A program made the position numbers and the translations under genes. A stretch of DNA of 64,000 bases from Hordeum vulgare subsp. vulgare (taxonomy: Eukaryota; Streptophyta; Magnoliopsida; Poales; Poaceae). The notes below the pieces were generated by a model. The model was not told where the DNA came from. It saw only the letters and a list, made by a program, of their open reading frames with translations, and ran no database searches. Within the stretch, counting starts at the first letter, position 1, and each line of letters begins with the position of its first letter. This document shows, piece by piece, positions 55,216 to 64,000 of this stretch. Location: positions 210,254,741-210,318,740 of the forward strand of contig NC_058518.1 in the NCBI RefSeq assembly GCF_904849725.1, written 5' to 3'.

Positions 55216-55771
55216 CGGATTTTATCCTGTCGATTGTGGCCCTGGGGATCCATGGGGCTTCCCTAGTCCCCTCATCGAGGCGATGCGCACCGGCCGGATC
55301 CCCAAGCGAGGGGGATAGATTGCCCGAAGATGCAAGCAAGGCAATGTGTCAGGCCGCCAAGTGGATGTAGCAAAAAGTATAGAAGATTGCGCAAATGATA
55401 CGATGGGCAGAAGCATGTCCTCAATACTTGAAGTCCCTGCGGTCAGCAAACACTTCCTAAGGCAGTAAATCCAAAAAATTACCTCGAATAGCTTCCTTGT
55501 GCCCGAGGAGTGCCTCGCGAGGCCTGGCCCCCGGCGCCCACGCCTGCATTTGACTCGTCCTACTAAGGCCTGGGGTTTAGCCCTTCGTAGTTCTTCCGTG
55601 GGGAAGGTGACTGGCGCCACGTCCTGCGGATCAAGGGCGCCTCCCTGCTCGCGCCTCTTGGGCCCGGCTCAAGGAGAGACCCTGAAGCGTTCCTCCCTCC
55701 TGAGGAAGATAGGCTCCCGGGCGGGACGCCTGAAGCTCTTCCTCGTTGGGAGGGTCAGGTGAGGCCGCATA
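55216..55771. other. Internal region without a supported gene
   Basis: Mixed, GC-rich sequence between the tandem repeats and the gag-like remnant. Short frames on both strands have no recognisable motif. Confidence 0.5.
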
Positions 55772-56686
55772 CTACGACACGTATGGGTCCATGTAGGGGT
55801 TCGATCGTCCGTCGTGACCGTTCGGTAGCGCGACGGTGGCCGTCCCTCTCGGTGGTGGAGGGGGATCCCTCCGGCCATACTGCTCAGAGATGTTCCTGTG
55901 ATAAGCCTCCATGCAAAGTCGCCTGTTCCTGTTGCTGCCATTGGTCGGTCCCCGCGCCGCTCGGTGCTGATTCCCCCTTGGTGCCCAACATGTCTCTGTT
56001 GTCGTAGTTCCCCCGCGGTGACGCCTCCGCCCTCTATTGGCTGCGCCGAAGGAAGCGCTCCTGTCTGGCTGCCTCGGGCTGTCGAGGGTCGACCTGGTCT
56101 TGGTGATGCACACCCGTGTGTGCATCGATCATTCCGCCATTCTATTCGTGCGCCTGGTAGATGTCAGCGTGATGTGCCTCGGGGCCGGTCGCCGGAACCT
56201 GGAGGAGGAGGAGGGATGCATGAGGTGTGTCTCTCTCGGCCCCGCCCAGCATAGGAGGGGCCCCGTTGCTCGTAGCCCCAGGGGGCGGCATGAGGTGCGA
56301 GCCCCGGGCGCCCGACGCTTGCGGCCTTGAAGAAGAGCGGGGTTGGATGGCCTTCTGGGCGATGGCAATCAGGTCCATGATGTGGTCTACCCAGGCGTCG
56401 AAGCCCCCTGAGTCGGTCATTGATGGAACATCTCGCTCGCCATCTACAAAGTGTTGTGCGCGCCGAGGTCCCCCAAGTTGATGCGGTGCATAGTGGGTGC
56501 CGGGGGCACCACCCAGCCGCAGTGCTCCTGGGTGGCGCGGGTGGTTGCGACGGTGGAGACGACGTTGACGATTTGGTATGAGCCACCCGGTACCACAACA
56601 CCGGCGTGTGTGCTTCCGGCTGCCGGGAGGTAGTGGTTGGAGGCCAGCTTGATGAGGCTCGAAGAAGCTGGTCGGGCGCCCACCAT
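55772..56686 (-). pseudogene. Gag-like remnant of the 37408-57644 element
   Basis: The first minus-strand ATG inside the primer site is at 56686 (MVGARPASSSLIKLASNHYL). The frame runs to NLGDLGAHNTL (56444) and is then broken. Later Arg/Pro-rich frames (56142-56368, 55772-56125) may be its continuation. Position and direction fit gag, but no gag core or zinc knuckle is recognisable. It could be a leader protein unrelated to capsid. Confidence 0.45.
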
Positions 56687-56735
56687 CGGAAAAGCGGGCC
56701 TAGGGAAGATGAAGCTCAGAGATGACCTTAACACG

Positions 56736-56755
56736 CCCCCTACCTGGCGCGCCAA
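56736..56755 (-). other. Primer-binding site
   Basis: Minus strand TTGGCGCGCCAGGTAGGGGG, one base from the LTR end (TTTAGCA). It fixes the orientation of the 37408-57644 element. Confidence 0.8.
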
Positions 56756-56756
56756 A

Positions 56757-57644
56757 TGCTAAATTTTGGGCTCCGCAAAACCCTAATGATTCGAACTCAG
56801 GGGCGTGTAAGAAGATCTCTCATGTCCTAACCTCGCCTAGCTCTCTACTCGATGGGAACGACGAAGAACTCACTCGATGGTGAGGGAAACAAAGAACACA
56901 ATAGTTTACCCAGGTTCAGGCCGCAGCGAAGCGTAACACCCTACTCCCGCTTTGGTGGATTGGCTCTCGTGGGGACTGATGGATGGTCTAGTACAGTGTT
57001 CTGCGGCCTCCTGAGGCTAGGTGGCATTAGTGGTGTGAAGATCCGTCAGTCAATGGTTCGGGATCCAATCCCCTTCTACGAAGCAACCTGTCCTCTATAT
57101 ATAGTGGTGGCCCTGGTCCTCTTCGCTTATAGTTTCGGAGGGAAGGGATGCAACAACGACCAATTTTGAAGGGGAGCAGGGGAACATGATTACCCTGTCA
57201 AAAAGTGGTCTTCGCTTGCAAAGTAGCTGCTAGCGCTACAAGGGGTGGTTCAGGGGTGACGTCTGTCCTGTTTGCGAGTGGTAACGGCCTTGTTGCACGA
57301 GAAGGGAAACCTTTGGAGGATGCCTTTGGAAACATGGTACGTCCTTGCTCCCCTTTCACTAAAGAGGAAACTGCTCCGTCCAGCCGTCTGCTGCTCACCT
57401 GTCCTTCCCTTGCGTCATCCTTGACTCCTGAAGTCCAGCCTCACCTTGGAATATCCGCCGCTCCGGACGAGTCCTGAGGGGGCCCCCTGCGGGTCTTGAC
57501 GCCGTTCCTCCTCGTGTGGCTTGGCCCCTCGCTAGGGCCTTGTCCTGAGTGATGTCGGGCCCGTTGGTTTTAGGTCGATGAAGTGGGCCAGCCCTGGGCT
57601 GCAGGCAGGTAGGTCTGGGTACCCCCATTCCCAGAACGCCGACA
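56757..57644 (-). repeat. 5' LTR of the 37408-57644 element
   Basis: 888 bp, starting TGCTAAATTTTGGGCTCC and ending CGCCGACA on the plus strand. Direct repeat of 37408-38268, followed by GGTAG. Promoter core CTATATATAG at about 57093-57102. Confidence 0.88.
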
Positions 57645-57649
57645 GGTAG

Positions 57650-58308
57650 CAATAGTAGTATAAGCATGGTTGGACAACAACTTTAATGGCAACACGATGA
57701 TGGAGATCATGGTGCCGGTGACGAGGGAGATCATGTTGGTGCTTTGGATATGGAGATCAAGAGCACAAGATCATGGCCATATCATGTCACTTATGATTTG
57801 CATCTGATGTTAATCCTTTTTATGCACCTTCTATTGCTTATGACGATGGTATAATTGTAAGGTGACCCCTCACTAAAATTTCAAGATAAAATTGTGTTCT
57901 CCTTGAGTGTGCACCGTTGCAAAAGTTCGTCATTTCGAGACACCACATGATTATCAGGTGTGATAGACTCTACGTTCACATACAACGGGTGCAAGATAGT
58001 TTTGCACATGCGGAACACTCGGGTTAAACTTGACGATCCTAGCATGTATAGACATGCCTCGTAACACAAGAGACCGAAAGGTCGAACACGAGTCATATAG
58101 TAGATATGATCAACATGAAGATGTTCACCATTGAAACCACCTCATCTCACGTGATGATCGGACTTGGGTTGGTAGATTTGGATCATGTATCACTCAAATG
58201 ACTGGAGGGATGTCGATTTGAGTGGGTTTTTTTTAGTAATATGATTAACTAAACTCTTTATCCTGAACAATAGTCTAAGTAATATTTGCAAATTCATGTT
58301 GTAGATCA
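57650..58308 (+). other. Second copia element: leader, second part
   Basis: Resumes the leader interrupted at 37407. It parallels 20900-21580 (for example CACTTATGATTTG and TTAATCCTTTTATGCACCTT). No coding frame. Confidence 0.75.
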
Positions 58309-58640
58309 ATGGCTCGCGCAGTAGCACCCCTGTATTTTACTGTGTTCATAGAAAAATCAAAGTTGAAAGATGATCGGAGTTACTTTGTAGACTAGGCCCG
58401 AAATCTGAGGATTGTCCTCACGGTTCTCCAAAATACTTATGTCCTTGATGCACCGCTTGGTGATGCACCTATCCTCCCGGCGACTGAAGACGATATGAAC
58501 GTGTGGTAGGCGCGGTTTGATGACTACTCAATAGCTCAATGTGCAATCTTGCATGGCTTAGAACCGAGACTTCAAAGATGTTTTGAACGTCATGGAGCAT
58601 ATGAGATGTTCTGGAGTTGAAGATTATCTTTGAAAAGAAT
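58309..58640 (+). pseudogene. Copia gag remnant of the second element
   Basis: Starts MARAVAPLYFTVFIEKSKLK with stops soon after. Recognisable pieces are RNLRIVLTVLQNTYVLDAPL, RFDDYSIAQCAILHGLEPRL and RCFERHGAYEMF. It ends around 58640, and sequence near 58680 belongs to a much later part of pol, so most of gag, protease and integrase has been deleted. Confidence 0.7.
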
Positions 58641-58759
58641 GCTCGGATCAAGAGGTATGAGACCTCACGTGGTATGGAGCTCAAGTTTCTATCGAACCTC
58701 ACAGGTCGACAAGGGCACACACTACTCCTCAGTGGTACGGTAGCCCTACCTTAGAAGAC

Positions 58760-59002
58760 ATGTTCTTGGACAACAATGAACCTATGAGCTATAGAGAACC
58801 GATGGTGGTCCCGGATTCCAACAAATGGTTAGAGGCCATGAAATCCGAGATAGGATCCATGTATGAAAACAAAGTATGGACTTTGGAGTTATTACCTGAA
58901 GAGCGAAAGGCCATTCAGAATAAATGGATCTTTAGGAAGAAGATAGATGCGGACGGTAATATTACCGTCTATAAAGCTCGACTTGTGACAAAGGGTTTCT
59001 CC
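58760..59002 (+). pseudogene. Copia RT N-terminal fragment of the second element
   Basis: MFLDNNEPMSYREPMVVPDS, then NKWLEAMKSEIGSMYENKVW, then NKWIFRKKIDADGNITVYKA and RLVTKGFS: the start of a copia RT (RVT_2 type). The frame runs directly into the gypsy sequence at 59003 (HVHSILFSHLLE), giving a chance fusion with a stop. Confidence 0.75.
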
Positions 59003-59003
59003 C

Positions 59004-59865
59004 ATGTTCATTCCATCTTGTTCTCACACCTTCTCGAGTGATTCTACGGATATGGAGGACACATCTCCTTCGGTCTACGATCACAACGATGAGTTCAATG
59101 CCATGAAGTACCACATCGACGCCAAGATAAACAAGCACTTGGAGGATCTCAAAGCCTTCATGGCCATCCACAAGCGGTCTTCCTCATCTACGATAAAATG
59201 CTCATGTGCACACATTTCTGAGCAACCATTTCCGGCAAGGTCACATTAGCATCAACAGAATCATCAAGAAGAACATGAGGTCATGAGCTTGACACCAACC
59301 ACCGCTCGATGACTTCGTCAACTACCTTGGTATCTTTCCCAAGCGTCTTCAAGGCATATTTGCCTTCGGATATGAGACATATTCACCGACAAGAACCTAA
59401 AGAGAAGCTCCACAACTTCATGTCTAGGACTTCCACAAGCTACTCCGACCATGACACCCACCACGAGATCCATTTCTATGGAACACAAGACCCCAAGGAG
59501 TATCTTGAGTGGGAGTGCAAGATGGAATACTTCCTCAAGCTACACCAAGTCCCTTCCGATGATCAAGTTAAGTGCGCCACAAGGAACTTCCATGACTATG
59601 CGTCCACCTGGTGGCTTGACACAACTTATAAGAGCTATGGCATGAGTTGGCCCAAGACGAAGAAAGCGATGCGGCGAGAGTTTGTGCCTATAGATACATG
59701 AAACATCTTCAAAGCCACTTGGAGAACACCATAGAAGGATCCAAGTGCCTCGAGGAGTACTTCATGGAGATGAAGAAAGCCTTGCCACGAGCCGGTGTGG
59801 ATGACCCCATTTGGATGAATTTCCACTTCATTATGGGATTGAGCAACGACATCACAAAGTGTTAG
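59004..59865 (+). pseudogene. Truncated gypsy gag, copy 2
   Basis: The better preserved copy of 15487-16320. The gag core at 59309-59701 has FYGTQDPKEYLEWECKMEYF, VKCATRNFHDYASTWWLD and SWPKTKKAMRREFVP. A one-base shift near 59690 moves the frame to RYMKHLQSHLENTIEGSKCL, EEYFMEMKKALPRAGVDDPI and WMNFHFIMGLSNDITKC. It ends AAG TGT TAG, with TGTTAG belonging to the LTR at 59860. The first 70 bp duplicate 35980-36049. No zinc knuckle or pol. Confidence 0.75.
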
Positions 59866-60376
59866 GGATATAACCTATGACGTGACCCGCCCACGGGATG
59901 ACCTGACCTTTCGGGACTAGCCCAAATAATGAGGCCCGTGGACAAAAAGCTAAGAGCGAGGCCGATCCTGTAGACCGGGTTACACACTCACTTGGCGGGC
60001 TAGCTCAAGGAGAAGACTCAAGAATTTTTCCTCCTTGGATAGATGAGTAAGAATTAGAATAAGTCACGAGTCAGAGTACGACCTGAACTTTGTTCTAATC
60101 TCCAGCCCTAAACCTATATATAAAGGAGACCCCGTGAGGTAGAGAGGACAAGCTAGAAACCCTCGAGAACTAGTTGAGCGTTTGCACACCATTGTAATTG
60201 AGATCGTCATCACTAACACCAAAAGCAGGATGTAGGCTTTTACCTACATCAAAGGTGCCGAACCTGGTTAAAGCTTTGTCTCTCGTTCCTAAACAACCCC
60301 ATCCAAGCAACCACCTAGTTGCGTTCGATCCTAGAGTTAGTCCTATCACGAGGACATCTGTCGTGACGACAACCAC
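59860..60376 (+). repeat. Gypsy LTR (TGTTAGGGATATAACC type), copy 2
   Basis: Aligns with 16319-16881. TATA at about 60113-60122 (CCTATATATAA). The 3' end is near the degraded primer site (ACCACCATGGGGC). Confidence 0.7.
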
Positions 60377-60872
60377 CATGGGGCAAGAGCACGGTTGTGT
60401 TGCGTTCTTGGGGGGAGATATCCTAGGGATCGAGGGATACACGATCGACTAGATGACCAAGAGCCGCCACAGTATGCTTTATATCCACGACTCAGACGAG
60501 GGCCCTGAGACTAGATCAATCGAGTACGGTTACCGGGTCCCCTTCGGCAAGATCCATGTGTTCATCGGCAATATCGGCGTGTAAGGACCCGTGCCGAATA
60601 TCTATACCAACATAGTTGAGCTGGCTCATCACAAGCAACCAGGCCACATTCAAGCCTGTAGGAAGCATGTCTTCATTGAATTAACTCATGGATTGAGCTC
60701 TGTGACAATTCCATGACCAGCGGGGATACACTTGTTAACTTTGTTGGCGAGTCGTGAGTTGGAGACACCAAGTCGATCTGCATGATTTTTCGATGGCAGG
60801 CTTGGGGAATGCCTCGACGACCTAGAGTTCCTTGAGTCGTAGTGTCTAGGCACCGTTTACACGGAAGGAACC
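60377..60872 (+). other. Leader / N-terminal gag remnant, copy 2
   Basis: Shares IEYGYRVPFGKIH and following sequence with 16902-17245 to about 60715, then continues with sequence that copy 1 lacks. Stops prevent a supported gene call. Confidence 0.45.
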
Positions 60873-61271
60873 ATGATGGCTCACAATTCCACAATAGCAG
60901 GAGCAGCCAACGTCCTTGGTGACTTGACACCAACTTCATATGATGCCAGGTCAAGAAAGACGCCGACTCAGGGTATGAACGACTTGACGGTAGATATGAC
61001 CAAACTCGTGGAGTCACGAGTGACCTCAAAAAATATGGAGGAGCGTAATATGGAGCTCACTAAACATCGTGTACAGATGACGAAGATTCAGGAGGAGATT
61101 GATGCTGAAAATGCTCGCATGGCGGATCTACAGGCTCATATTCATAGTAAGGCTCAACGACCAAACGCAGAAGCCTGGCAGTCGGGTCTTCATCAAGACT
61201 CCTCAGAGGTAGTTCATCATAGGAGGCTTGAAAGCCGCATCCCCCTAATCTTGAGACATCATGCCTTTTAA
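60873..61271 (+). pseudogene. Gag-like coiled-coil fragment
   Basis: 132 codons from MMAHNSTIAGAANVLGDLTP. It contains the helix-rich NMEERNMELTKHRVQMTKIQ and EEIDAENARMADLQAHIHSK, typical of N-terminal coiled coils of grass gypsy gag proteins. It follows the LTR and leader of the element at 59860. A start at 60873 is plausible but upstream coding is possible. Downstream to 61733 only short frames are seen. Function unproven. Confidence 0.45.
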
Positions 61272-61733
61272 ACACACCACATTGCACCCCTAGGGACTGG
61301 ACAACCTCGAGACGATCAACCTCGTCAGCCAAGCCAACAGAGCCAGACAAATTAGTCGTCGGCTGCTCAATCACCGCCTTGACGTTTCCATACGCCAGCG
61401 GGTCACTTTTCAAATCCAGTGGATAACATGCTGGCAGCGAGTCGTAATCTTGAGGCATACCCGATCATGGGACATACCCTAATTGAAGTTCAAGCGAGGA
61501 ACGCCATTGGGATGTTAAAAATTGTGATCACCCATCACGCACAATATTCTCATAGTCCAGACTGGGTTCACTCTACTCCTTATGCAAGTCGTATTTAGAG
61601 CCGGCATGATTCACTGGCAGCCTCTAGTAGTGGTCAACAACCCCGTAATTCCTCAACCCGGTCTGTGGTGTCACATGCTCAGGTGATTGTTGACGCGGCT
61701 AGTGCTCTAGAAATGGACAGAATCAGATTCCTA
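61272..61733 (+). other. Decayed gag sequence up to the next insertion
   Basis: No intact frame. It is cut at 61733 by the LTR starting TGAACAAAAG. The minus-strand frame 61060-61458 overlaps but has no recognisable motif. Confidence 0.4.
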
Positions 61734-62622
61734 TGAACAAAAGTGATCAAATCAACTCCCTCAAATGCACAACTTTGTCTAACATCCTTATTTGGGGGAT
61801 AGATCACCCTGGTAAAGTTTGGGCCAATTGGATAAATTTGGCAATGTAAAGTTGCTCAAATTTAACTTTGGACACAAAGGGGTCTCGGTACTTTGGTGAA
61901 TCAAACCAACATACACTCGGATGAAACTTTCCAGTATCACCACATTTAGCACCTGTGACTTGCCAGAATTTTCCTGGAATTTATTGAGAATATTTCCCAT
62001 GGAAACATTTCAAAAGCTTCAAATAGGCACAAATGGTTTAGATGGGTTTTGTCCAATATTTTGAATATGACCATGTGTTGAAACTATTATGTATGGAAAA
62101 TATATGTCCACTCAGTTTCCCTAAAATTTCTCAAATATTTTTGAAGTTATAAAATATTTTTTCCCTATAAAATACCATTTATGGCTCTAGAAAGATGTGT
62201 TCAAATAAAATAGGAAAATAGCTCCTAAATAATTATTTTAAGGTTTTGAGAAACCTTTTTGATAATAGGTTCGAAATAAAAAGTATGGGGTAAGGCTTGT
62301 CACCTAAATTGGGGGACTTGCAGTGCAAATCTCAAATCAGGGGTTTTAGAAAGCTTAAAATGAATAAGTGCCTTTTGTTGAAACAATAATTTATAAAAAA
62401 TAGTTTTCTGGTCATATTCACATGGCCTGATCATTGGGCAAGGGTTTGGGGTCAAGGAGATGAATTATATAGAGGAGAATAACTATAGTGATTCAAAACT
62501 CATTTAGTCACATAAGCAAGCAGCAACCAAATGAACCATCGCAAATATGCAAAAAAAACAATTCGCTCCAAATTTTATAAAAACATAATGTGGCAAAACT
62601 GGTACAAACACAAGCTGTGACA
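61734..62622 (-). repeat. 3' LTR of chromovirus fragment
   Basis: About 889 AT-rich bases with TG...CA ends and no coding content. A second copy is not in the window, so the ends rest on the polypurine tract on one side and the gag break at 61733 on the other. Confidence 0.6.
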
Positions 62623-62665
62623 GTCCTACTCCCCTTACAATAATCTTGTCCCCGAGATTCCTTGG

Positions 62666-62817
62666 CTAGGGCCTAAAAAGAGAAGGAAACTCTAATCTGA
62701 GGTAGTCTTCACGCTCCCATGTTGCTTCTGCTTCACTATGGTTTCTCCACTTGACCTTGAAGTACTTGATGGTACGGCTTCTGGTGCAACGCTCGACTTC
62801 ATCCAGGATGTGGATTG
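62666..62817 (-). pseudogene. Integrase C-terminal chromodomain fragment
   Basis: The minus-strand frame reads PIHILDEVERCTRSRTIKYF, then KVKWRNHSEAEATWEREDYL, and ends RPstop at 62666-62668. YFKVKW and ATWE are the core of a chromodomain, which in chromoviruses sits at the end of integrase and targets insertion to marked chromatin. The upstream integrase is missing. Confidence 0.8.
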
Positions 62818-62871
62818 GTCTCTCACATTAAGTGAGGTGTGGCTGAAGATCGATGGCTTGATGATCACAGG

Positions 62872-63339
62872 TGACAGAGTCCTCGATTAAGGGGTCCTAG
62901 GGCGGCCAACCCATATTTTAGGGGCCAGTCGTATGTGCTTTATTGTTGAAGACTAGACTGCATGACGATCTGATAAACAAGTAGGAAAGCTCTAAAGACA
63001 GGCGTGTCGTCCAAGTTGTGTAGGATATATTGGCACATTTACCCCTAGCTGAGGTCGGTTGTATGTAACCCTAGGGACCCCTGGTATCTATATAAATCAG
63101 AGGGTTTCATTCGCATAGACAATTTGGTTCATCTAGGGTTTAGATCATTCGATCACGAGGTAGATGAACTCTGTAATCCTCATACTCTATGAATATAATC
63201 AAGAAGGACTTAGGGTTTTACCTCCTCAAGAAGGTCCAAACCTGGGTAAACATTGTCCCCTTTGTTTCGTGCAACCCATTGATCCAAGGTCCACAATTCG
63301 GGACCCCCTACCTGAGATCCGCCGGTTTTCACACGGACA
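62872..63339 (+). repeat. 5' LTR of the right-edge gypsy element
   Basis: 468 bp, starting TGACAGAGTCCTCGATTAAG and ending CACACGGACA. TATA at 63088-63097 (CTATATAAAT). It has the usual CCTGGGTAAACA block before the end. Confidence 0.65.
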
Positions 63340-63358
63340 TTGGTGCTTCCATTAAGAG
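63340..63358 (+). other. Primer-binding site
   Basis: TTGGTGCTTCCATTAAGAG, close to the TTGGTGCTTTCATTGAGAG site common in grass gypsy elements, directly after the LTR. Confidence 0.7.
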
Positions 63359-63386
63359 TTCCGCTACGGGATCACCGGAAGGATTG

Positions 63387-64000
63387 ATGGTCGGCTTAAT
63401 CATAAGTGATCGAATCAACAACAGGGACATATTCGTGCCCGGGCAGGTTCTCATGTTCAGTAGCTTCACGCTGCGCGCCACCCAACCGGGCGCCTTGGCC
63501 AGATCGGATGTCTTGTCTTCGATGAGGAGGTAGGGTTCGGGAACCCTGAGATCTCCACTGCCCCCCAGGGCAATCATCTCCCTGCTAAGGTCATGGTTTT
63601 GCCTGATGAGCTCTAAGATCTTGAAGCCTTGACTTCGAGTCTCTTGTATGGCCAAGACCTCGGCTCCCATTTTGGAGAGTTAGCTTCGAGCCCGGACCCG
63701 ACATCTCCACCCGGATAATGGTAGACAACAACGGCCAAACTCGCTTCCCTCGCGGAAGCTATGTATGTTAGATCCGAAACTCATCAAGAGATCGATCGGG
63801 ACAGCCTCTCGGTGTTAAACGAGATGCTCGACTAGATCAAATCGATGAACATCGCGGATGGACCACACGTGAGCTATGCTCGGACCGGTTCGAAGTCAGA
63901 TTACGAGGACTTCTGTGGCCCACCCACCACCCACCTGGTAGCTACCGTCGAAGACTTAGCCAACATGCTAGAATATGCATCCGAGGAGGTCGAAGACATG
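63387..64000 (+). pseudogene. Gag N-terminal region, broken, open at window edge
   Basis: From MVGLIISDRINNRDIFVPGQ (63387) the frame stops at 63531-63533. A second coding stretch from about 63735 reads KLASLAEAMYVRSETHQEID, then a TAG, then IKSMNIADGPHVSYA, SDYEDFCGPPTTHLVATVED and LANMLEYASEEVEDM to the last base. The second part is typical of the gag of this type of gypsy element. At least one frame change and one stop separate the parts, so it is probably inactive. Confidence 0.6.

Larger units (their letters stand above)
37408..57644 (-). mobile_element. Gypsy-type non-autonomous element with antisense gene
   Basis: LTRs 37408-38268 and 56757-57644 are direct repeats with an exact target duplication GGTAG (37403-37407 and 57645-57649). 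The primer site TTGGCGCGCCAGGTAGGGGG on the minus strand at 56736-56755 makes the right copy the 5' LTR. The order along the minus strand is primer site, gag-like remnant, tandem repeats, antisense gene, purine tract and 3' LTR. There is no pol. Removing the 13.2-kb BARE insertion leaves about 7 kb. It shares its primer-site type and antisense-gene layout with the elements at the left of the window. Confidence 0.88.
36050..59002 (+). mobile_element. Second Angela-like copia element, truncated at both ends
   Basis: A partial LTR (36050-36805), a good primer site (TGGTATCAGAGCTA at 36807) and leader (36821-37402) are followed by the 20-kb gypsy insertion. Leader, gag and RT fragments (57650-59002) resume beyond it. 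The LTR lacks its 5' part. The coding region jumps from gag to RT near 58680 and ends in RT, with no 3' LTR. Instead of a 5-bp duplication, it is bordered by a 70-bp direct repeat of the host gag (35980-36049 and 59004-59073). Confidence 0.8.
61734..62871 (-). mobile_element. Chromovirus (gypsy) 3' end fragment
   Basis: The 3' LTR 61734-62622 is read on the minus strand (starts TGTCACAGCTTG, ends TTGTTCA). The polypurine tract TTGTAAGGGGAGTAGGAC (62623-62640 on plus) precedes it. A chromodomain at the end of integrase is at 62666-62817. The rest of the element is cut off at 62871 by the next LTR. Confidence 0.75.
62872..64000 (+). mobile_element. Gypsy element, 5' end only (runs off window)
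   Basis: A short LTR (62872-63339), a primer-binding site and a gag-like region continue to the right edge. Orientation is left to right. Confidence 0.7.

Noticed and set aside
58760..59041. A fused RT-gag protein
   Set aside because: The frame crosses a breakpoint between a copia fragment and a gypsy fragment and ends 13 codons later; an accidental fusion.
61060..61458. 132-codon minus-strand frame
   Set aside because: It is the shadow of the plus-strand coiled-coil gag fragment and its decayed continuation.

Overview
This is a stretch of a large, repeat-rich grass genome, most likely Triticeae (wheat, barley or Aegilops). I see no ordinary host gene, tRNA, rRNA, CRISPR array or bacterial feature. 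Nearly every base belongs to LTR retrotransposons nested in one another. The families point to Triticeae: Angela/BARE1/WIS-type copia LTRs (starting TGTTGGAAATATGCCC), a Fatima/Athila-type gypsy element, a Sabrina-like gypsy element, and several gypsy-type non-autonomous elements. Family names come from recognition of LTR ends, primer-binding sites and proteins, not from a database search.

Layout. (1) 1-4105: minus-strand non-autonomous gypsy element cut by the left edge; its LTRs are 1-691 and 3195-4105. (2) 4106-6874 and 13711-14899: an element of the same family in the opposite orientation, with its 3' LTR at 14055-14899 and an antisense gene at 4901-6815. It is interrupted by (3) a complete minus-strand Sabrina-like element, 6875-13710. 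(4) 14900-18528, 35080-36049 and 59004-61733: pieces of a gypsy element in which a gag fragment runs straight into an LTR; this junction occurs twice. (5) 18529-35079: a complete but decayed Angela/BARE-type copia element (target duplication ATGAC). It holds (6) a Fatima-type gypsy element at 22919-30990 (AGGCA) with long gag, protease, RT-RNaseH and integrase frames. (7) 36050-59002: a second, both-end-truncated copia element. It holds (8) a 20-kb minus-strand gypsy element at 37408-57644 (GGTAG), which holds (9) a BARE-type copia element at 40476-53716 (TTCCT). (10) 61734-62871: the 3' end of a chromovirus. (11) 62872-64000: the 5' LTR, primer site and gag start of another gypsy element.

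Four target-site duplications match exactly and one matches at 4 of 5 bases, so the insertion order can be read directly. The deepest nest is gypsy host, then copia, then gypsy, then BARE.

The least ordinary structures are these. The 5' end of the BARE element has become a tandem array of LTR-plus-leader units of about 1.93 kb, with one shared chimeric junction, three primer-binding sites and four leader-side promoters. At least two, probably three, of the non-autonomous gypsy elements carry a gene on the opposite strand just inside the 3' LTR, two with a recognisable common C-terminal domain and one with a TATA box and a likely intron. A gag-LTR junction whose stop codon comes from the LTR is present twice. 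All coding regions found are transposon-derived, and most are broken.
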